Shown: positions 26,301 to 33,200, numbered from the stretch's first letter. The stretch is DNA of 64,000 nucleotides from Sarcophilus harrisii (GCF_902635505.1 NC_045430.1:29717564-29781563); one strand, 5' to 3'. Translations and numbers: made by a program. Notes: generated by a model not told the origin, from the sequence alone.

Positions 26301-26501
26301 ACAAGCAGGTACACATTATCATTTAGCCTTGTGTTAAGTTCTATAAAATGTGTTATATAAAATTATGTAAAAATCTTTTGCAGGGATCTCGCTGCCTTTG
26401 ATAAGTCCCGGGATCTGGCTCTCAGTTCCTATCAGCAACACAAAGCTAGTATGCATCCCGTGACTGCCATGCTAGTGGGGAAGGATCTGAAAGTGGACTG
26501 A
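1288..26501 (+). CDS. LTA4H: LTA4H gene, leukotriene A4 hydrolase, exons 3-19 (5' partial)
   Basis: A bifunctional cytosolic zinc enzyme of the M1 aminopeptidase family. It hydrolyses leukotriene A4 to the inflammatory mediator LTB4 and also trims peptides such as Pro-Gly-Pro. Seventeen exons with consensus splice sites join in frame to 514 codons plus stop, matching human residues 98-611 with no gap; exons 1-2 lie left of the window. Visible landmarks (Met-counted numbering; literature numbers are one lower): Gln137, GGMEN at 269-273, the zinc motif HEISH at 296-300 with third ligand Glu319 in LNEGH, Asp376, Tyr379, Tyr384, and Arg564/Lys566 that bind the substrate carboxylate. All are intact, so the gene looks functional. 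The C-terminal helical domain (exons 14-19) is present. The ending VGKDLKVD is identical to human. HAL follows on the same strand about 3.5 kb after the stop. Confidence 0.97.
1440..1965 (-). mobile_element. L2 LINE 3' region (antisense)
   Basis: Starts with a decayed TTATTAAGCACCTACTATGT-type sequence, the reverse complement of the L2 3' end, and continues through typical L2 blocks (CTCAGGAGCTCGTGG, GGAGCCACTGAAGTTT). Confidence 0.6.
2424..2605 (-). mobile_element. L2 3' end (antisense)
   Basis: Well-preserved TTTATTAAGCACCTACTGTG and GCCAAGCACTGTGC followed by GATACAAAGAAAGGCAAACA and GGGAGCTCATTTCC. Confidence 0.65.
2606..4082. other. Rest of LTA4H intron 3 / exon 4 / intron 4
   Basis: Apart from exon 4 and unique-looking AT-rich DNA, no repeat family or gene is recognised between 2883 and 4082. 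Confidence 0.5.
2814..2882 (+). CDS. LTA4H: LTA4H exon 4 (residues 138-160)
   Basis: A 69-bp phase-0 exon after a long pyrimidine tract and ccccag, with donor gtagga. It encodes [20 protein letters not shown] then SAE, part of the N-terminal beta-saddle domain. Confidence 0.95.
4083..4187 (+). CDS. LTA4H: LTA4H exon 5 (residues 161-195)
   Basis: A 105-bp exon, phase 0 at both ends; acceptor gattag, donor gtaaga. It encodes [20 protein letters not shown] through KIYKFIQK. Confidence 0.95.
4220..4330. mobile_element. Mariner-like short MITE, copy 1
   Basis: Short palindromic element: AAAGTCTTGGTGCGGTTTTA paired with GACTGCACTAAGACCTTTG. A homologous copy lies at 5205-5307, partial at 28,682. 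Tc1/mariner origin is inferred from the TIR style. Confidence 0.45.
4915..5080 (+). mobile_element. MIR-type SINE relic
   Basis: CTGGATTCCAGCCTCAGCTT then CTCTGCTTCCTCATCTCCAA and AATGAAGGGACTGGACTAAG: CORE-SINE order, degraded. Confidence 0.5.
5205..5307. mobile_element. Mariner-like short MITE, copy 2
   Basis: Parallel to the 4220 copy over its whole length (AAAGTCTTGGCATGGTTTTA ... TTTTGGGAC) with more decay. Confidence 0.42.
5308..5367. repeat. (TG)n(AG)n microsatellite
   Basis: About 14 TG units run directly into about 15 AG units in LTA4H intron 5. Confidence 0.97.
5455..5667 (-). mobile_element. Two L2 3' ends (antisense) with T27 tract
   Basis: GATTAAGCACTTACTATG and, after a spacer, TATTTATTAAAAATATTGTG with CCAGGCACTATGC; an uninterrupted T run at about 5641-5667 sits in the second copy. 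Confidence 0.5.
6090..6176 (+). mobile_element. Marsupial tRNA-derived SINE, 5' part
   Basis: GGTGGTACAATGGATAGAGC, AGGCAGGAAGACCTGAATTA and CAGACACTTAGTA match the tRNA-like head of the common marsupial SINE. It stops at the left arm of the 6177 palindrome. Confidence 0.7.
6177..6262. repeat. Long near-perfect inverted repeat (hairpin)
   Basis: Arms 6177-6210 and 6228-6262 pair over 31 bp, with one small 3/4-nt internal loop and a 17-nt terminal loop. Arm blocks are TTCATTATCCAGATTAACTG and ACTAGCTGAAT. Confidence 0.95.
7045..7105 (-). mobile_element. MIR/CR1-type relic
   Basis: Contains GGAAGGTACCTCGGAAGCCA and TCCAGCCCAGACCCTCCCTG, a common decayed mammalian repeat phrase (class uncertain). 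Confidence 0.4.
7151..7346 (+). mobile_element. Marsupial tRNA-derived SINE
   Basis: GGCAGCCAGGTAGTACAGTG head, TAGCTGTGTGACCCTGG, CAGTTTCCTCATCTGTAAAA and a 3' part with GACAAGAAAACCCCAAAGGG and GACATGACTGAAAACAACTG. The middle is deleted. Confidence 0.85.
8531..8583 (+). CDS. LTA4H: LTA4H exon 6 (residues 196-212)
   Basis: A 53-bp exon; acceptor ctctag, donor gtgaat. It encodes [17 protein letters not shown] plus two bases of the arginine shared with exon 7. Confidence 0.95.
9548..9672. mobile_element. hAT-like nonautonomous repeat, copy B
   Basis: ATTATGCTTTTAAATGCATA, ATACATAGGATTACAAAAGA and a terminal CCCAGGTTAAGAAGC. Best preserved of three copies in the window. Confidence 0.5.
9688..10304 (+). 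mobile_element. L1 3' region with poly(A) tail
   Basis: TCAATTGGGGAATGACTTAG, TGTACTGTATACAAAGTAAT and TATCCATACCCAGAGGTGAA follow the marsupial L1 3'UTR; ends in A-rich tail at about 10291-10304. No coding part left. Confidence 0.75.
10335..10455 (+). mobile_element. Marsupial tRNA-derived SINE
   Basis: AGGCAGCTAGGTGGCTCAGT, GGAGTCAGGAGGACCTGACT and CTGTGACTCTGGGCAAATCA: close to the family consensus. Confidence 0.9.
10798..10870 (+). CDS. LTA4H: LTA4H exon 7 (residues 213-237)
   Basis: Acceptor ttacag, donor gttggt (weaker than its neighbours). It encodes [20 protein letters not shown] then LEFSE. Confidence 0.94.
11226..11366 (+). CDS. LTA4H: LTA4H exon 8 (residues 238-284, GGMEN motif)
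   Basis: A 141-bp phase-0 exon, nearly identical to human. It carries PYGGMENP; the glutamate (literature Glu271) anchors the peptide N-terminus and takes part in both reactions. Confidence 0.97.
11367..12083. other. LTA4H intron 8, no recognised element
   Basis: 717 bp of AT-rich DNA; I recognise no gene or repeat family. Confidence 0.5.
12084..12107 (+). CDS. LTA4H: LTA4H exon 9, 24-nt microexon (residues 285-292)
   Basis: Encodes exactly AGDKSLSN between tttcag and gtaagt. It is too short for ORF finding, and was placed from the gap between exon 8 (ending PTLL) and exon 10 (starting VIAHEISH). Both boundaries are phase 0. Confidence 0.95.
12355..12465 (+). mobile_element. MIR-type relic
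   Basis: GGGCAAATCACTCAGCATGT and GGTTGGATTAGGTGG with CATCTCTAAAATTTCATG, in MIR order. Confidence 0.45.
12878..12948 (+). CDS. LTA4H: LTA4H exon 10 (residues 293-315, HEISH zinc motif)
   Basis: Encodes [20 protein letters not shown] then DHF, plus two bases of Trp316. It holds the HEXXH zinc motif: two histidine ligands and the catalytic glutamate. Acceptor cctcag, donor gtagga. Confidence 0.97.
13270..13735 (+). mobile_element. L2 3' end (sense), GC-rich
   Basis: CTTCCTCCAAGAAGCCTCTC, then GTGCCTGGCACACAGGAGAC and TAAGTGCTTGTTGATTTTGA, the L2 3' terminus. The 5' limit is uncertain. Open frames through it are by-products of high GC. Confidence 0.55.
13810..13921 (+). CDS. LTA4H: LTA4H exon 11 (residues 316-353, third zinc ligand)
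   Basis: Completes Trp316 and encodes [20 protein letters not shown] through WGELKNS. The glutamate of NEGH is the third zinc ligand. Acceptor ttttag, donor gtaaga. Confidence 0.97.
14150..14310 (+). mobile_element. MIR-type SINE
   Basis: TGCCTCAGTTTCCTCATCTG, TAAAATAGGCTAATCACAGC and AGGTGAGATAACGTCTGTTT match the MIR/THER1 3' half. Confidence 0.6.
14495..14850 (-). mobile_element. Two MIR/THER1-type SINE relics (antisense)
   Basis: CAGCATTTATGCAGGGCCTT and, from 14630, AACATTTATAAGCGCTTACT, CCCCATTTTATGGTTGTGGA and TTTGAACTCAGGACTTACTC. Confidence 0.6.
14907..15051 (+). CDS. LTA4H: LTA4H exon 12 (residues 354-401, epoxide-hydrolase residues)
   Basis: Encodes [20 protein letters not shown] then [15 protein letters not shown] onward. 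It contains the aspartate and two tyrosines (literature Asp375, Tyr378, Tyr383) that position water on LTA4 and stabilise peptide transition states. Donor gtaatg. Confidence 0.96.
15540..15690 (-). mobile_element. MIR-type relic (antisense)
   Basis: CCCATTTTGCAGATGGGGAA, TCCAAAGTCACACCGTTAGT and AGTGCCAGCAGTGGCATCGA. Confidence 0.55.
15920..16023 (+). CDS. LTA4H: LTA4H exon 13 (residues 402-436)
   Basis: Acceptor tcctag, donor gtgagg. Encodes [20 protein letters not shown] then [15 protein letters not shown]. Confidence 0.95.
16380..16690. mobile_element. Adjacent MIR-type relics
   Basis: A sense 3' part (CCCAGGGTCGTTGTGAGAAT at 16407) and an antisense part with GGAAGCAGGATTTGAACCTT (about 16632). 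Confidence 0.45.
16825..16895 (+). CDS. LTA4H: LTA4H exon 14 (residues 437-459)
   Basis: Acceptor ttgcag, donor gtaagt. Encodes [20 protein letters not shown] then VKP, the link between catalytic and C-terminal helical domains. Confidence 0.95.
17344..17425 (+). mobile_element. Marsupial tRNA-derived SINE, shortened
   Basis: GGCAGCTGGGCGGTGCAGCA, GATCTGGCCTCAGACTCTTA and AGCTGTGTGAGCCTGGGCAA; the centre of the head is deleted. Confidence 0.7.
18082..18136 (+). CDS. LTA4H: LTA4H exon 15 (residues 460-478)
   Basis: A 55-bp exon; acceptor tttcag, donor gtgagt. Encodes [19 protein letters not shown]. Confidence 0.94.
18340..18465 (+). mobile_element. tRNA-derived SINE relic
   Basis: GGCTTTGGCTCCAGGGAGGC and TTGGCTGTGTGACCCTGCAC; a short L2 antisense word (CCTTAAGCACCTGCTGTGTG) lies just upstream at 18273. 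Confidence 0.45.
19110..19325 (-). mobile_element. MIR-type relic with (CTA/CCA)n patch
   Basis: A short triplet tract (ACTACTACTGG ... CACCACCACTACTACTG) followed by CACTTTACATATATTAGATC and TTTTACAGTTAAGGAAACCG. Confidence 0.5.
19585..19805 (+). mobile_element. MIR-type SINE
   Basis: GTAGTGGACTCTAGTGGTC head, CCTGAACAAGTCACTGAATC, CCCAGGGTTGTTGTGAGAAT and TAAAGTGCCTTGTATACTTT. Confidence 0.6.
20046..20866. other. LTA4H intron 15 distal part
   Basis: AT-rich; apart from an L2-like word at about 20005-20045, nothing is recognised. Confidence 0.45.
20867..20962 (+). CDS. LTA4H: LTA4H exon 16 (residues 479-510)
   Basis: A 96-bp phase-0 exon after a T-rich tract; donor gtaagt. Encodes [20 protein letters not shown] then [12 protein letters not shown]. 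The end diverges from the human AQTLQR at the same position, but length and phase are conserved. Confidence 0.92.
21227..21340. mobile_element. hAT-like nonautonomous repeat, copy C
   Basis: GATGTTTTTAAATGCATAAG, AAGGGATTATAGAGGAAACT and GTTATATTGAAATAG align with copies near 790 and 9548. Confidence 0.45.
22231..22367 (+). repeat. GC-rich 130-bp duplication, copy 1
   Basis: Over 90% identical by eye to 23326-23456; shares CTCCCGGGAGCTCCCTTGGG, CACGCTCCTCCTGTTGGTGG and CGTTCCCTTGCTGTGAC. Sits right after an L2 antisense word at about 22155-22230. Family not recognised. Confidence 0.9.
23185..23267 (+). CDS. LTA4H: LTA4H exon 17 (residues 511-537)
   Basis: Acceptor ttttag, donor gtatgt. Encodes [20 protein letters not shown] then KNSEIRF. 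It is bracketed by two copies of a ~130-bp GC-rich repeat (22231 and 23326). Confidence 0.95.
23326..23456 (+). repeat. GC-rich 130-bp duplication, copy 2
   Basis: Second copy, starting about 60 bp after LTA4H exon 17. The two direct copies bracket that exon. Confidence 0.9.
24089..24193 (+). CDS. LTA4H: LTA4H exon 18 (residues 538-572, substrate carboxylate site)
   Basis: Encodes [20 protein letters not shown] onward to [10 protein letters not shown]. The Arg and Lys of GRLK (literature Arg563, Lys565) bind the carboxylate of LTA4 and of peptide substrates. Acceptor atcag, donor gtaag. Confidence 0.96.
24194..26383. other. LTA4H intron 18
   Basis: Contains a weak MIR antisense relic at about 24780-24890 (GGTGGAACTGGAACTTGGAG) and an L2 antisense end at about 26150-26240 (TATTTATTAAATACCAGCTG). 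The rest is unrecognised. Confidence 0.5.
26384..26501 (+). CDS. LTA4H: LTA4H exon 19 (residues 573-611 and stop)
   Basis: Acceptor ttgcag. Encodes [20 protein letters not shown] then [19 protein letters not shown] and TGA at 26499-26501. The C-terminus equals the human one. Confidence 0.97.
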
Positions 26502-26655
26502 GGACCTCTCCTGCCTGCCGTGCAGTTTCATAGTGAATGACTGAAATACGTTCTGTGAATTGCTATTGTAATCACACATTCCCATTTACTCAGATTTGTA
26601 TTCTATTGTATCAGTGATTTTTGCCAAAATAAATCAAGTTGAGATTTTTAAAGCT
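26502..26655 (+). terminator. LTA4H: LTA4H 3'UTR with poly(A) signal
   Basis: A short untranslated tail after TGA with a canonical AATAAA at 26628-26633, so cleavage is expected about 15-25 nt later. A second AATAAA at 26881-26886 follows a T run and could serve a longer tail. The end point is inferred. Confidence 0.75.
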
Positions 26656-27674
26656 ACCTCTCATTTGTCAAAAAAATTTCTGCAGCATTGGGGAACTTGC
26701 CACAACTAGTGGTTCTTAAGATGTCAGACCCAGGAAAGGAAGAAAGCCATCCAGGCCCGACCCACTGTCCTTAAAAATGTTCCTGTATTATTATGATCAA
26801 TACATGACTTGGGTTGTGTTGTTGGAAACTGCTGCCATCCAGAACTTCAGCACAATCTAATGTCTAGTTTTTTTTTTTTTAATAAACTTGAAAGCATGGG
26901 CACCTTTTGCTCTTGGTCTGTTATCACCTTACTTAATAATAAACTAATACTGTAACTAATACTGTAACAAAATTAATTAGGGTCAGGAATCTTCCTGGAC
27001 AGAACTCTTTGTTTTGCCTAAGACTGGCACTGCTCAGACTTTGATGTGTTCTTCCCATCTGACAAAATCCTGACCACCTTCGGCTCCTCTGGTAATTTTG
27101 GTGGTTGTTTCCAAAGCCAATAGCTTTTGGAGGGGGCAGATTGTTTATTATTATTTATACTTGAAGAACACTTATCCTTGGTTTTCTCTCCCACTTGGGG
27201 CTCCTCAGTAAGAGTCTTTTGATGAAACTTTACAAAGATTGGGAGAAAAGTCCCAAGGGGAATTCAGATCCAAAACATTGGAACAGAAATTTTATATTTA
27301 GGAGATCTGATTTCCATTATTTAGTTCACCAGTTACACGCTTTCTTCATCAAAAACACTTCATTTGTCATGCACTAACCCCTTCTAAGTAGAGAATGAAT
27401 GCCCCATTCCTTTTCTTTTTTAATGCCTGCAGTGATTTTTATTTAAGGAAAAGTAATTGTCTGGCCATATGTGTGAGAGGCACCCCTGTAATCTCCACGA
27501 ATGGAGAAACTGAGTCAGATGGGTTCCTTGAGCTGTGCAGAGTTCTTAGCTATAGTAAAGGTAAAGTCAGTTGCGGGGTTCTGAAGTAAGTCCAGTATCA
27601 CTGAGGGAAATGGGGACGGACATAGGCTACCTAAAGAGGGACAAGCAGTTCATTATGAAAATGGGGCAAGTCAA

Positions 27675-27833
27675 AGGGAAGAAGGGAGAGGGGAGCAAGA
27701 AGGAAAGAAAGGGAGGAGAAAAACTGAGGGAGAAAAAGAAAGGTAGAGAAGAGGGGAGGAAGGCAAGGAAGAAAACAAGGATTAAAGTAAGGGAAGGAGA
27801 ATGGGAAGAAGTAAAGGGAAGGAAAGAAAATTA
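27675..27833. repeat. Purine-rich (GGAA/GAAA) tract
   Basis: Almost pure A/G on the + strand for ~155 bp; its open frame (Lys/Glu/Arg/Gly) is low complexity. Confidence 0.9.
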
Positions 27834-27902
27834 GGTATTAGTTATATTAATATTATATATTAATACATATAATTTAGGCTGTCAGTGAAGTTATAGGTAT
27901 AT

Positions 27903-28150
27903 GGGGCAGCTAGGTGGAGCTGCAGTGGATAAAGTACTAGTCCTGAGTCAGGAAAACTCCTCTTCCTGTGTTCAAATGTGACCTCAGAGCTCAGTGACCC
28001 TGGCCAAGTCCCTTCATCCTGTTTGCCTCAGTTTCCTCATCTGACAAAAGAGCTGGAAAAGGAAATGGCAAACTTTTCCAGCCTCTTTGCCAAGTAAACC
28101 CTAAATGGGGCTATAAAGAGTCAGATACTTTTGAAACAACTGAATAACAA
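27903..28150 (+). mobile_element. Marsupial tRNA-derived SINE, near full length
   Basis: GGGGCAGCTAGGTGGAGCTG, CAGTTTCCTCATCTGACAAA, GGAAATGGCAAACTTTTCCA and CTAAATGGGGCTATAAAGAG in family order, ~248 bp. Confidence 0.88.
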
Positions 28151-28681
28151 AATGCTATGTGCTAGTCAGCATACTCAATAATACAGGGAACATGACTTCT
28201 CTCCTCTAGGAGCTTAATTGAATTAGGAATAAACTCACCAGATCAGATGACATTTATAAAGGGTTATTATTATTGTTATTGCTCTTGCTGGGGTTGTTGG
28301 GTTTTTTGTTGTTTTTTGAGGGGAGGGGAGATTTAATTAAAATAGGGAATTCCTAATAAGAAATCTCCATCTACCAATGTTACAAGTAGAGAAACTGCCT
28401 TAAAAGTCTAGTCTCACCTCTAATGTGATTGCTGTGTGATTGTGGGCTAATCATTTAATCATTCAGTACCACCAAGTGACTCTAAGGACTATAAATCACA
28501 GCGTATATGCTGATCTATGCTGGCAAACTCATGCATGGTCAGTCAAAATAAAATTAATTAAAACTTAATCAATTAAAATATTTTCCCCATTAACCAAAAA
28601 AAATGTTTCTGTCTCCCTGCTCCTTCCTTCACTTCTAACAAATATGCCCAGGCAAATTCCCAAACTTTCTATGAAAAATGC

Positions 28682-28740
28682 AGGGCATCCCCAAAGTCTT
28701 AGTGAAACTTAGCTTAAAGACTTTTAGAACACGCTGTAAG
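28682..28740. mobile_element. Mariner-like short MITE, partial copy 3
   Basis: TCCCCAAAGTCTTAGTG and AAAGACTTTTAGAACACGCT; related to copies at 4220 and 5205. Confidence 0.35.
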
Positions 28741-28955
28741 TCTCATTCTGTGCCAAGAGTCCCTCATGTCACAGTAGGTAGGTAATGTGTAAAATCATCA
28801 ATCCTCTGAAATCTTGATTGGCCAATAGCTTGGACAAACTTATTATTTCAAAATTGTCTTATGCACAGAGAGTGCCTATGGAGATACATATTTTGGGGAC
28901 TTGTGTAAAACTCTGCCTTAATTCCAGGATAGATATCAGAAGTTTCAGCCTGGGG

Positions 28956-29034
28956 GTGGATAGAGCTGTTTCCAAACAGTGGCCTAATCAATCTGAACAA
29001 GCAAGAGGAAAATGGTCTCTCTGATTGGCTTCCA
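28956..29034 (+). promoter_or_regulatory. Upstream copy of CCAAT-bearing module
   Basis: An ~80-bp segment sharing GTGGCCTAATCAA, GCAAGAGGAAA and CTGATTGGC blocks with 29859-29936. CTGATTGGC at 29021-29029 fits an inverted CCAAT box (NF-Y type). Another ATTGGCCAAT lies at about 28,817-28,826. The regulatory role is inferred from motif and position only. Confidence 0.4.
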
Positions 29035-29070
29035 GAGAGAGAGAAAGAAAGAAAGGGAGGGAGGGAGGGA
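29031..29070. repeat. (GAAA)(GGGA) purine tract
   Basis: Short purine run immediately after the upstream CCAAT module. Confidence 0.85.
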
Positions 29071-29082
29071 GAAAAAAATTGC

Positions 29083-29165
29083 ATGCTATATTCAGTTCTT
29101 TGGAAGCAAATTACTTTTTTCATCGTGATTCCTTTGGGATTCTCTTAGATCGTTATATTGCTAAA
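29083..29165 (-). mobile_element. L1 3'UTR fragment (antisense), decayed
   Basis: TTTTTTCATCGTGATTCCTT and ATCGTTATATTGCT parallel the better copy beginning at about 29320. Confidence 0.5.
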
Positions 29166-29283
29166 AAAGAAAGGAAGGAAAGAAAAAGAGAGAAAGGAAG
29201 AGAGGGAGGGAGGAAAGAAGGAAGGAGAGGAAGAAAGAAAGAAGAAAAGCAAAGGAAGGAAACGAAGAAAGGAAAAGAGAAAG
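29166..29283. repeat. (GGAA)n purine tract
   Basis: About 118 bp of pure purine sequence between two L1 3'UTR fragments. Confidence 0.92.
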
Positions 29284-29299
29284 CATGCTTCTGTTCTTT

Positions 29300-29575
29300 A
29301 CTCAGTTTTTTCCTCTAGAGGTGGATTGCATTTTTCATCATGAGACGTTTGGAATTTTCTTGGCTCATTGTACTGCTGAGAATACTTAGGCCATTCACAG
29401 TTCTCCATCACACAACGTTGCTTTTACCATGTACGATGTTATCCTGGTTCTTCTCCCTTCGCCCTGTATCAGTTGACATAAGTCTTTCCCGGTTTTTCTG
29501 AAATCGACCTGCTCCTCATTTCTCATTGCACAATAATATCATATAAAATATTCTTTTTTAAAACACAAAATATTC
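29300..29575 (-). mobile_element. L1 3'UTR fragment (antisense)
   Basis: CATTTTTCATCATGAGACGT, CATTGTACTGCTGAGAATAC, CCATCACACAACGTTGCTTT and AAGTCTTTCCCGGTTTTTCT: the reverse of the marsupial L1 3'UTR. Confidence 0.75.
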
Positions 29576-29858
29576 TTATTTCTTTCCAGGGGTAGCTCAT
29601 TCACTGAATTACCTCTGAAGCCTCGGGTCCCCTCTCTTGCTCAGATCAGGCAGGCATTTGATTGCACGGGATAGAGCAAAGGGCAGAGTGAGAGAGGACT
29701 TCTTTTTAAAAAATCAATTCCTTCCCTTCACATATTACCCACCCCCTCATTTGGTCCGTCCTGGGTTAAAACATTTCTAGAGGGAGATAACACCTCAGCC
29801 TCTAGTTCTTTCGCTCCCAGCCTAGATAAGGAGGTGTGTCTCCTGACCCAATTGGGGA

Positions 29859-29936
29859 GTGGATGGAGCGCTTTCCCAACAGTGGCCTAATCAACCTGAA
29901 AGGCAAGAGGAAAGAAGCTTCTCTGATTGGCCTCCA
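29859..29936 (+). promoter_or_regulatory. HAL: Proximal copy of CCAAT-bearing module, candidate HAL promoter element
   Basis: Second copy of the module, ending 90 bp before the HAL start codon. An inverted CCAAT box (CTGATTGGCC) lies at 29923-29932. I see no clear TATA box at a fitting distance. The human gene is reported to have a non-coding first exon, so this could also be intron just before a 3' splice site (ctctcacag ending 29946). Confidence 0.4.
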
Positions 29937-30025
29937 CCTCTCACAGGTCACAGCCTACACAGAAGCACATAATCCCTGTCAGCTCGTCCTCCCGGGCAGA
30001 GGTGACAGCCTCCGGGAGAGAGAAG

Positions 30026-30272
30026 ATGCCCAGATACACGGTCCACGTCCGGGGTGAGTGGCTGGCCGTGCCCTGCCGGGGCGAAGGCCTCACGGTGCTG
30101 TGGCTGGGCCGGGAAGCCCTGAGGAGGTACATGAAGAACAAGCCCGACAACGGAGGCTTTGCCTCGGTGGATGATGTGAAGTTCTACGTGAGGAGATGTA
30201 AGGGGCTGGGCCTGCTGGACCACGACGACCTGCTCGAAGTCGCCTTGGAGGACAACGAGTTTGTGGAAGTCG
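30026..30272 (+). CDS. HAL: HAL exon 2, first coding exon (residues 1-82)
   Basis: Starts [20 protein letters not shown] and ends DNEFVEV, then one base of Val83. Donor gtaagt. GC-rich relative to the surroundings. A possible 3' splice site at 29946 would give ~80 nt of 5'UTR in this exon. Confidence 0.95.
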
Positions 30273-33200
30273 GTAAGTGGGAGCTGAGCAGGGAGAGACC
30301 GCCCGTGGAGAGGGGGGAGCGGCTACCAGCACATCCTTCAGAGTCTGGGAGATAACAGGATCATTGGCCCAGAGGGGAAGGGATGAGGAGGCTGACTTAG
30401 AGGCTGGCGATCTTCCAGCCTCCTGACTATAAAGAAGCTGGCTCTCAGAGACAATCAATGGGAGACCCTTAAGAATTACCCAGCCCAATCCCCTTATTTT
30501 GCAGATTTCTCTTTAGAGTAGAGGCTACGGAAGGTCGGGTGTCATTGCTTAATTAATGGTTCTTGGAAAAAGAGAAGGTCAAAGGGAAGAAATCTATTTT
30601 ATTTTTTATTTAAAGAAGTATTTTAAGTCTCACTTACTATGCCTTAACACTTTTTGCCTTTTACTTTCTCTTTCTTTTTGAAAATATATTATTGATGTCT
30701 TTTGTTTGTAGTTCATGGTCATTTCTGGGCATAGTTCCCTTGCCCTACGCTCCTCAGATTCAACTTTCCTTTATAGTAAAGAAAAATGCCCATAGTCCCC
30801 TTGTCCTGCCCCCTTCAGATTCAATTGTCCTTTAGAATAAAGAAAAATGCCCTTAATAATGTGTATAATCAATAAACAGTTACTAAACACCTATTTATGT
30901 ACCAAGCACAGTGTTAAGTACATATTGAGTAATTTGTGTTTAACAACATACTGGCACATGACAGGAGCTTAATAAAAGTTTACTGATTGTTTAATTATAT
31001 TTTACAGATATAATATAACATACATATACATAAACATATACAATATATTTATAATTACATGTATACATAATACCTATACATAATACACATATACTTACAT
31101 ATAAATATATATTTATAATTATATATTTTATATATATATATATTATGATACATTTTTAATACATACACATCTCTTTCTGTCCTTTTAACTATTCACATCT
31201 CTGCAATGGGGATCATAGATTTTAGAATCCATCTAGTACAACTTCTTCATTTTAAGTGACTGGCAAAGCTAGGGGGCTGAGTCGACTATTGACCGAGAAG
31301 CATCTTAGTATGGCAGAAAGAACGCTGGCACTGAGATCAAGGGACCTGGCTTCAAATCCTGCCTCAAATATTACCTTGATGACTTTGGTCAATTACTCGA
31401 TCTATCTTTTTTCTCGTCTTTAGAACAAAGGAGTTTTAACTTTGAAGCTTTGTAATCCTCTGATAATTTGTCCCCCAATACTGTTATTGATTTCTGTCAT
31501 TCATGGGCCTGCCTTCTATTTGTATAGACATTTTGGCTGTGAATTGGAATCTGTGCTTTTGCAAAAAATGCACCTGAGCCTAAAGAGGGTCCTAAGAGCT
31601 GAGAATTGAGCTGAAGTCTGTCGATGAATATTTATGAAGTGCCTACTATGTGCCAGGCACATTACTAAGCCCTGAGTATGTAAAAAGAGACCAAAGCAGT
31701 CACTGCTTTTAGGGAGCACATAGTCTAATGATAGACAATGTACAAACTAGATAGATTAGGTAGATAGATAGATAGATAGATAGATGATATAGATGGATGG
31801 ATAGATAGAGAGATAAATAGATAGATAGATGAGAGATGGATGGATAGATAGAGATAGATAGATGACAGATGGATGGATAGATAGATGAGAGATAGATGGA
31901 TAGATAGATAGATGAGAGATAGATGGATAGATAGATGATAGATGGATGGATAGATAGATAGATGATAGATAAATGGATAGATAGATAGATGGATAGATGA
32001 GACAGACGGACAGATAGATCAGACAGACAGCCAGATAGGTAGACACATATAGAGAGATAGATGATAGACAGACATAGATAAATAGAAAGACAGACAAATA
32101 GACATAGATGATATACACACAGATAGACAGAATCAGACAAATAGACAGAGATGGGACGTAGAGAGATAGACAAATAGATAAATAGAAAGACTGACAGATA
32201 GATGGACCCATAGATAGATAGATGATAGACACACAGATAATCAGACAAATAAACACACACAGAGATAAGATACATAAATAGGTAGATAGATAGATAGAGA
32301 CTACACAGACATAGATAAAGAAAGGTAGACAAATAGTTAGATGGGTAGAGAGAGAAATAGATGGATGGATGGATGGATGGATGGAGATACAGATAGATGT
32401 ATACAGAGATAGAGACAAAGGGAAAAAGAGAAAAAGTCAGAAAAAAGATAGAAAGAAACAGAGATACAGAGAGAGGAGAGAAATGTTTAATAGAATAAAG
32501 GGGCTATCAAGAAAGACTTTCTGAAGATGGGAGTTAGCTGGGACTTGAAGGAAGTCAGGGAAGCTGGGAAGCAGAGACAAGGAGGGGAACTTTTCCGGCC
32601 TGGGGGAGAGATAGGAAACATACTCATAATCATGAGCTGGGAATGTCTTGTGGGAGAGATAGCAAGGAGGTTGAGGTCAGACTGGACCAAAAGGACATGG
32701 GGTATAAGGTGTAAACAGACCGAAAAGTTGGGGAGGAGGCAGGGAGAGGAGCCATACCTGTGAGGCAAGCTGAGCAGCCTGGGCCAGCTGGGCTCAAGGA
32801 GAACAACATAAAAACACCATGTGAAGAGAAAACAATAATAACAATAACAACAGCAGCAACAGCAACTCTCATTTACATCCTGTTTTAAGGTTTGCAAAAA
32901 TACTGTTTTTCAAGTGGCACATTCTCCCATTTGATTAGACATTGGGACCCTGCAGCCTGAAAATGTGAAGCCATAAGGCCATCTGTGTTCACTAAACGTG
33001 TCCCTTTCTACTATCTTCCCACTGTTACCAGGCCTTTTTTGTGGGAGACTGAACCCCCAGTAGTAGGGTGTTTGATCAGATTCACACTCTATTATTTCAG
33101 CAAACACCTTTGTTTTAGGGGAAAAAAGAGAGGCAGTCACAGTTTCTATTATATTAATTCAGTTATTGATGAGAAATGTCCCGGGTCATGGCTTTACCTT

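Larger units (their letters stand above)
26656..29945. other. LTA4H-HAL intergenic region
   Basis: About 3.3 kb between the LTA4H poly(A) site and HAL. From 26,890 to 27,640 I recognise nothing beyond ordinary AT-rich DNA. After that come a purine tract, a SINE, a small MITE, L1 3'UTR fragments and the duplicated CCAAT-bearing module listed separately. No convincing open reading frame is present. Confidence 0.7.

Noticed and set aside
28488-28500. TATAAATC as a HAL TATA box
   Set aside because: 1.5 kb before the start codon with no other promoter evidence; one short AT word in AT-rich DNA is not enough.
31709-32418. Long minus-strand open frames (207 and 220 aa)
   Set aside because: They are translations of the TAGA/GATG microsatellite: only Ser, Ile, Tyr, Leu and similar, no domain.
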